This document shows positions 17,060-22,187 of a stretch of 22,187 nucleotides of DNA, in pieces. The stretch is from assembly GCA_905221605.1 (NCBI GenBank), contig CAJNDS010002484.1, forward strand, positions 126,001 through 148,187, read 5' to 3'. Made by a program: the position numbers and the translations under genes. The notes beneath the pieces were generated by a model. It was given only the letters and a program-made list of their open reading frames with translations, did not search any database and was not told where the DNA came from. Every line of letters starts with the position of its first letter. Position 1 is the first letter of the stretch. The stretch comes from Symbiodinium natans. Taxonomy: Eukaryota; Sar; Dinophyceae; Suessiales; Symbiodiniaceae.

Positions 17060-17287
17060 TCTCTCAGTCTCTCTCTCTCTCTCTCTCNNNNNNNNNNNNN
17101 NNNNNNNNNNNNNNNNNNNNNNNNNNNNNNNNNNNNNNNNNNNNNNNNNNNNNNNNNNNNNNNNNNNNNNNNNNNNNNNNNNNNNNNTGTGTGTGTGTGT
17201 TTTTGTTTTTTTTTGTGTTTGTGTGTGTGTGTGTGTGTGCGTGTGTGTTTTTTTTGGGGTTTTTGTTGTGTGTGTGTGTGTTTTTTT
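17060..17287. repeat. CT and GT simple repeats around an assembly gap
   Basis: (CT)n to 17087, 100 N at 17088-17187, then (TG)n with T runs to 17287. ORFs spanning this interval include undefined residues and are not genes. Confidence 0.95.
17088..17187. other. Assembly gap (100 N)
   Basis: Exactly 100 undetermined bases between a CT array and a GT array. The round size is a common placeholder, so the true length is unknown. Confidence 0.98.
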
Positions 17288-17424
17288 GCTTTTGTCCCCC
17301 CATTCTCCGGGCACTCCTCAGGTCATCGTCCGCGCGCCTCGGACTGAGCTGTTCCCGCCTCATCGAACTTGTTTCGCTGGCCAGCCTCAGTCTCCACTTC
17401 ACTTCTTCCTTTTGTCTTAAGCGT

Positions 17425-18560
17425 CTGTCTGGGCATTCGCCCCTGCCTTTGGACTGAGCCTTTTCGCTGCGCCTGGTAAAGCTCGCTTTGCTGGCCAGCC
17501 TCAGTCTCCCACGTCGCGCCCTAGTTTCTGGTTCTAAAGCCTCTTCATTGCAATGATATACTGCTGTTCACCTCGGACTCTCTGGGCGCCTGCCTTTGGA
17601 CTGAGCCTTTTCGCTGCGCCTGGCAAACCTTGCTTTGCTGGCCAGCCTCAGTTCCTGTGTCGCGCCGTGTAGGCCCAGTTTCTCGTTCTCCAACCTCTTC
17701 AGCGCCAAACTCCCTACTCGTGCTGCAAGGCAATAACAAAGTGAGGTGCTGCTGTTCACTTCCAACTCTCTGAACATCCGCCCCTGCCTTTGGGCTGAGC
17801 CTTTTCGCTGCGCTTTGCTGGCCAGCCTCACAGTCTCCCTTGGCCCAGTTTCTCCAGGCTTTTTCGCCGCCTTGGCTGGCTCAAGTGAGTGCTGCAGTTC
17901 ACCTCGGACTTTCTGGGCATTCGGCCCTGCCTTTGGACTGAGCCTTTAAGCTCGCTTTGCTGGCGGGCCTCAGTCCTCCCCCCTCCCCTTTCTCTGCCCC
18001 TCCTGCTGCCCTCTTCTGGCGCAGACTAGCCTTCTCGCCTCCAAACCCCTTATCTGGGCCACTTCTGCGTTTTTTGTAGTGAGGCTTGCCCGCTCTATGC
18101 CTTTACCGAGGTTAGTGTGCCAGCGGGAGTCTTTTGCGTGGCTCTCTGCGGACCAAGGTTGTGTCAAGACCACCCTCTTTCCCAGTGCCTTCGAACATCA
18201 GGGTTCCCTGCACCTGTGTCCCGATATTTCCTGCGCCTTTGGCCGCTGCTGGTGCAAGGCAATCAGGCTCAAGTAGCTGCGTCACGTTGGCCAGTGCTCC
18301 CAGCCTGGCGTTGGCTCGTTCCCCTTCGGGGCTGGGGCAATCTCTCACCGACGTGCCCGAAGCAGCGCAGTCGCCAACAAGCCCTCACGCGCACCGCGGG
18401 CCAACACTTCTCGGCGCCTTTCTCATCGCCTTATGGTTGCTAGGAAAGCCTGCAGTCCTGGGCGACCGGTCCAGCGCAGGGCTTCCTTCCTCGTAGGGTG
18501 GCGGAATCAACCAACCTTCCCTTGACCCCGCACTGTACTCCCGGTGCATCTTCGCCAGCC
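17425..18560. repeat. Tandem duplication, left copy
   Basis: Starts with CTGTCTGGGCATTCGCCCCT and matches 18702 onward at an offset of 1277-1290 bp with few substitutions. Inside, a block of about 29 bp (tttggactgagccttttcgc followed by tgcgcctgg) recurs three or four times with a following gctttgctggccagcctcag, so the copy is itself made of nested repeats. Short minus frames (RLASKARFARRSEKAQSKGR) simply translate that block. No gene assigned. Confidence 0.88.
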
Positions 18561-18701
18561 GCTGGAGGCGGCACTAAGGCAGCTTCTCCCTGCTGCCGAA
18601 GAGCACCTCCTCCCTTCCTGCTTGCTGCCCCGTGGGGTGACAGTACCTTGCTCCCGGAAGGCGAGTGTGCACCTGGACGCCGGCGTGCGTAGCTGGTGGC
18701 G

Positions 18702-19775
18702 CTGTCTGGGCATTCGCCCCTGCCTTTGGACTGAGCCTTTTCGCTGCGCCTGGTAAAGCTCGCTTTGCTGGCCAGCCTCAGTCTCCCACGTCGCACCCTA
18801 GTTTCTGGTTCTAGAGCCTCTTCATTGCCATGAAATACTGCTGTTCACCTCGGACTCTCTGGGCGCCTGCCTTTGGACTGAGCCTTTTCGCTGCGCCTGG
18901 CAAACCTTGCTTTGCTGGCCAGCCTCAGTTCCTGTGTCGCGCCGTGTAGGCCCAGTTTCTCGTTCTCCAACCTCTTCAGCGCCAAACCCCCTACTCGTGC
19001 TGCAAGACAATAACAAAGTGAGGTGCTGCTGTTCACCTCCAACTCTCTGAACATCCGCCCCTGCCTTTGGGCTGAGCCTTTTCGCTGCGCTTTGCTGGCC
19101 AGCCTCACAGTCTCCCTTGGCCCAGTTTCTGGTTGTGTAGCCTCCAGGCTTGTTCGCCGCCTTGGCTGGCTCAAGTGAGTGCTGCAGTTCACCTCGGACT
19201 TTCTGGGCATTCGGCCCTGCCTTTGGACTGAGCCTTTAAGCTCGCTTTGCTGGCCGGCCTCAGTCCTCCCCCCTCCCCTTTCTCTGCCCCTCCTGCTGCC
19301 CTCTTCTGGCGCAGACTAGCCTTCTCGCCTCCAAGCCCCCTATCTGGGCCACTTCTGCGTTTTTTGTAGTGAGGCTTGCCCGCTCTATGCCTTTACCGAG
19401 GTTAGTGTGCCAGCGGGAGTCTTTTGCGTGGCTCTCTGCAGACCAAGGTTGTGTCAAGACCACCCTCTCGCCCAGTGCCTTCGAACATCAGGGTTCCCTG
19501 CACCTGTGTCCGATATTTCCTGCGCCTTTGGCCGCTGCTGGTGCAAGGCAAACAGGCTCAAGTAGCTGCGTCACGTTGGCCAGTGCTCCCAGCCTGGCGT
19601 TGGCTCGTTCCCCTTCAAGGCTGGGGCAATCTCTCCACCGAAGCAGCGCAGTCGCCAACAAGCCCTCACGCGCACCGCCGGCCAACACTTCTTGGCGCCT
19701 TTTGTGGTTACTGAGAAAATCGACCAGCCTTCCCTTGACCCCGCACTGTGCTCCCGGTGCATCTTCGCCAGTCGC
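18702..19775. repeat. Tandem duplication, right copy
   Basis: Near-identical to the left copy. Differences include a small insertion near 19130-19150 (ggttgtgtagcctcc), which shifts the offset from 1277 to about 1290, single-base changes, and loss of about 40-60 bp near 19640-19720. The junction segment 18561-18701 is present once. Confidence 0.88.
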
Positions 19776-20162
19776 TGGATCCTGCCCTCAGTCGCTTCTC
19801 CTCTTGTTTTATCGGCGATAGTTGGTCGGATTGGTGACAGCATGCTCTGCCGCCGACCAACGCGTTCGGCTGCCACTCCGTAACACATCCTCCTCCCTCG
19901 CAGCCTGGCTCCAGTCCGATGAGAGTGTCCACGTATCACAGGCTTCCGCCTCATCGCCCAACCCTTCTTCCTGCCCAGACCCTTCCCCAAAACCCCCCAC
20001 TTGGACCAATTCCGGTTTTTTTTTCTCCTTGTTTCTTTTTTCTAGTACCCATAGTACCCCCTCTGGAACCTCTGGCGGAGGGGGTCGATGACGCTTGCGG
20101 AGACCCCCTGAGATGCTCAGCGGGGAAGAGTGCGGGAGGCCGTGGCCGTATGCCACTGGTCG

Positions 20163-20190
20163 ATTCCTTCCTTCCTTCCTTCCTTCCTTC
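20163..20190. repeat. TTCC tetranucleotide repeat
   Basis: About seven units of CTTC/TTCC followed by C-rich sequence. Confidence 0.9.
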
Positions 20191-20775
20191 CCCGCCCTTT
20201 CCCCCCCCCTTTCCCCTCCCCCCAAAACCGTTTTCGACATGGCGACGACACTTTCCCCGCGTTGTAAGTGTTTCTTTGGCTTCTTGGAATCGAAGCAATG
20301 CGATTCGTCTCCTGCTTCGTGGCAAAACGAGAAGCATTTTTGCCGAGGACATCCTAAGTTCAGTTAGCAAAATGAAGCAGCCCCCATGAGCCACTCATGG
20401 AGTGGAAAGTCCAGGTTTGTTGCCAAGACACGAGCTTTCTCATAAACAAGTGAAGGCGTGTAGGAAGAAGCGTCCGTACACCAAAAAGAGAAAGCAACGC
20501 AATGCAGCTTGCACAGCAAAAAAAACGGCTGCAGACAAAAATGACGAACAGCAAAAACGACTGCACAGGAACAAAAGCCGCGCTTCAGCCTCCGCCACAG
20601 CAAAAAGGACCGCGCAGCAAATAAAACTTGCGCCCTAGCGTAGGACGTGCTGATTTGCTGCGCTGTGGTTTGTGCGTTTTCGACGACGGCACAGCAACAA
20701 CACATACAACAACGGCCCTCCTTCGTCGTCCTTGTTTGCCCCGTCTAAGTTCTTGGTATTGAATCAATTGAATCA

Positions 20776-20796
20776 CGTTTTCTTTACTCTCCAGCA
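20776..20796 (+). promoter_or_regulatory. Candidate spliced-leader acceptor
   Basis: cacgttttctttactctccag ends two bases before ATG at 20797. In dinoflagellates, mRNAs receive a 22-nt spliced leader at such sites. This is inferred from position and composition only; an ordinary cis-intron acceptor would look the same. Confidence 0.4.
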
Positions 20797-21708
20797 ATGG
20801 AAACAGGGCCAGCGGCGTCGCACTCCCATCGAGGACGGGGTGCTGCGCTACTGGGAGTAGGCTGCCTCAGAGCTCACCCTCACCGTAACTGTGAGAGTGG
20901 TGAGGAACTCCGAAGAACTCCGAATAACTCCGAAGAACTCACCTCATGTCCCCGGGGCTCGCCGAGGCTGCCGTGCAAGTGGATCTCCCAGCCCAACAAG
21001 AGCGGAGCTGAGCAACTGAGAAGTGCATAAAGTCTCAGATCCTCAGATCTCTCTTCGCATTGGCAGCATACGGTTTTACTTTTCGCGCCCCGCACTTTTG
21101 AGGTGCCCGTTTGGCGACCGATGCGTGCTTGCGCACTCCAAAGGCGAGATCTCCTATCACCCGGCGAAGTACAAGACGAGGCTGTGCAACGGCACCTCGG
21201 CCTCTCTCGGCCTCACGATGTTTGCATGTTTTTTGCATGATTTTGCATGATTTTGCATGTGTTTCGTCTCTCTCAATTGTGTGTGGAAAGGGAGAAGTCC
21301 AAGGCGGTGATTGCCAGAAGGCGACATGCTGCTTTGCACATTCCGACAAGGAGACCATGGGGGGGGGGGGGACGAGGGACCTGAGCGACCGAGAGTCTGA
21401 AAAGCCACAAAAGAAGATGGGGGGGGGGGAGCAGCGTAGCAATGCAAGCTGTTTGTGGGATTTGCGGTGGGCTGGCATTCCCAGGAGCTGCGAACCAAAG
21501 CAGCTTCGCGCTATTCCCAGATGGTCCAAGGAGACTTCCTGTGAGCTTTCTTGATTGATTTTTCTGTTACCGGTACCAACTGGGTGTTCCCGGTCTGCCA
21601 GGAGACGCGCAAACCAGGGCTTTGGAGGGCGCCCGCCCCCCGCGACCCAAGGAGGCCACCCTGGAAAAGGCTGAGAAGGACGAAGGACTGCACAGAGAAT
21701 GCCTATGA
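20797..21708 (+). CDS. Tandem CCCH zinc-finger protein
   Basis: Inferred exons: 20797-20999, 21103-21190, 21291-21428, 21485-21530 and 21602-21708. Finger 1 is split by an intron: CKWISQPNK joins CPFGDRCVLAH, giving C-x8-C-x5-C-x3-H. The linker SKGEISYHPAKYKTRLCN joins GEVQGGDCQKATCCFAH, giving C-x8-C-x4-C-x3-H. These tandem fingers typically bind single-stranded RNA. After the fingers come a Gly run, a charged segment (TRDLSDRESEKPQKKM), ELRTKAASRYSQMVQ, and TRALEGARPPRPKEATLEKA; TGA is at 21706-21708. Four introns start with GA, or with GG/GC at 21191, and end in AG before G, all preserving phase. An alternative last junction uses GTGAGC at 21541 and changes the C-terminus. Exon 1 could contain a further intron between 20890 and 20966. 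RNA-binding regulator role is inferred from the domain. Confidence 0.75.
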
Positions 21709-21810
21709 ATGCCCCCTCCGGCCTCCGGCCAGCCTAAGCCCCGGAGGCCCCACAGGGTAGGCAGAGGATCGGTGGGCCCTGACCTGCAATGGACAATGGA
21801 GTCCAAGCCC

Positions 21811-21866
21811 GCTGCTCCGCTGCTCCGCTGCTCCGCTGCTCCGCTGCTCCGCTGCTCCGCTGCTCC
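21811..21866 (+). repeat. Seven copies of an 8-bp repeat (GCTGCTCC)
   Basis: Perfect (GCTGCTCC)7 followed by cccag. It lies between the CCCH gene and the next open frame. It could act as a pyrimidine-rich stretch before the acceptor-like AG at 21870-21871. Confidence 0.93.
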
Positions 21867-21916
21867 CCCAGTAAACGTGTGCAACGTACACTGGCGTGCG
21901 CAACAAGAGAACGGTC

Positions 21917-22187
21917 ATGGCGCCGCAGCAACAAGATGACTTTCCCGTCCCAACGCATAGTCACCCCGCCCTCTCTTGCTTGATCCGTGTCGGATACGCA
22001 TTGCTTTGTTGGTTGGCTCTCGAGGATCCTCGTCGTGCTCCTATAGATCTTTTTGCATGCCAAAATCAGAGAAATCACGAAATCAAGTTCTGGGGAGCGC
22101 TCTCGACGAGGACTCGACCTTGTCGACCTGAGCACGTTCAAAGCAGTAAGCTCAGCGCTGGTCCGAAAAGTCCGATTAGTGCGGGAA
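21917..22187 (+). CDS. Partial open frame at right edge, product unknown
   Basis: ATG at 21917 opens 90 codons that reach the window end without a stop: MAPQQQDDFPVPTHSHPALS, then LIRVGYALLCWLALEDPRRA, FACQNQRNHEIKFWGALSTR and ending KSPISAG. It could also begin at an AG|G acceptor at 22022. The minus strand has a competing frame (start 22141, MNVLRSTRSSPRRERSPELD), which is also protein-like, so the strand is not settled. No domain is recognised. Confidence 0.38.
   Translation, partial: MAPQQQDDFPVPTHSHPALSCLIRVGYALLCWLALEDPRRAPIDLFACQNQRNHEIKFWGALSTRTRPCRPEHVQSSKLSAGPKSPISAG

Larger units (their letters stand above)
19776..20796. other. No confident gene; low-complexity patches
   Basis: Contains T runs, a TTCC tetranucleotide repeat (20163-20190) and C runs. 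+ frames such as RRHFPRVVSVSLASWNRSNA (ending near 20389) and a Lys-rich frame at 20402-20638 (RKKRPYTKKRKQRNAACTAK, then KTAADKNDEQQKRL) look partly protein-like but lack splice support. 20776-20794 is a pyrimidine tract ending in ctccag, the probable trans-splice acceptor of the next gene. Confidence 0.4.

Noticed and set aside
17870-18275. GGCTCAAG words resembling the 3' end of the dinoflagellate spliced leader
   Set aside because: Only eight bases match (also in the right duplicate copy), which is expected about once by chance in 22 kb on two strands; the rest of the leader is absent.
20360-20705. Hydrophobic Cys-rich minus ORF
   Set aside because: It is the complement of an A/G-rich Lys-coding stretch; composition explains the residues, and no signal or splice evidence supports it.

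Overview
The window looks like nuclear DNA of a dinoflagellate, most plausibly a coral-symbiont type (Symbiodiniaceae). This is inference from sequence style; no marker gene fixes the species. Supporting signs: no bacterial-type long ORFs or operons; coding sequence in many short exons; nearly all recognisable acceptors have a pyrimidine tract followed by AG and then G; several donors that protein-domain continuity points to begin with GA or GC instead of GT, a known dinoflagellate habit; long CT/GA microsatellites; and many 8-15 bp tandem microduplications. A 100-N assembly gap lies at 17088-17187.

Layout. 1-2.9 kb is gene-poor and pyrimidine-rich, with only scattered candidate exons (85-135, 1432-1499, 2758-2800). 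From 2906 to 3985, six + strand exons join with consistent phase (gene A, no recognised family). From 4190 to 5561 a second set of + exons encodes helix-rich and low-complexity sequence (gene B). 5.6-8.0 kb has weaker candidate exons and a strong hairpin-forming inverted repeat (6361-6426). From 8049 to about 10305, possibly to 11079, lies the first identified gene: a protein with a TFIIS central domain (TFS2M) spread over several small exons, with no visible TFIIS zinc ribbon. A compact open frame on the minus strand is at 11592-11952. A hydrophilic + strand reading frame (12358-13748) follows, interrupted by three frame switches.

13.8-19.9 kb is mainly repeats: a long GA array, GAA-rich and AG-rich tracts, a 37-bp minisatellite of about 22 units (15306-16124), the gap, GT-rich sequence, and a tandem duplication of about 1.1 kb at an offset of about 1.28 kb. 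One likely minus-strand exon (16614-16709) sits between the minisatellite and the gap.

At 20797-21708 is the second identified gene: a tandem CCCH zinc-finger protein on the + strand whose cysteine spacing becomes canonical when GA- or GC-type introns are removed. An ATG-initiated open frame (21917-22187) runs off the right edge. The two identified genes suggest nucleic-acid functions (transcription elongation or chromatin, and RNA binding), but nothing shows that they act together. Dinoflagellate genes are expressed from same-strand arrays with spliced-leader trans-splicing; the AG acceptors just before the ATGs at 12358 and 20797 fit that. Exon boundaries outside the two domain-supported genes are hand predictions and need transcript support.
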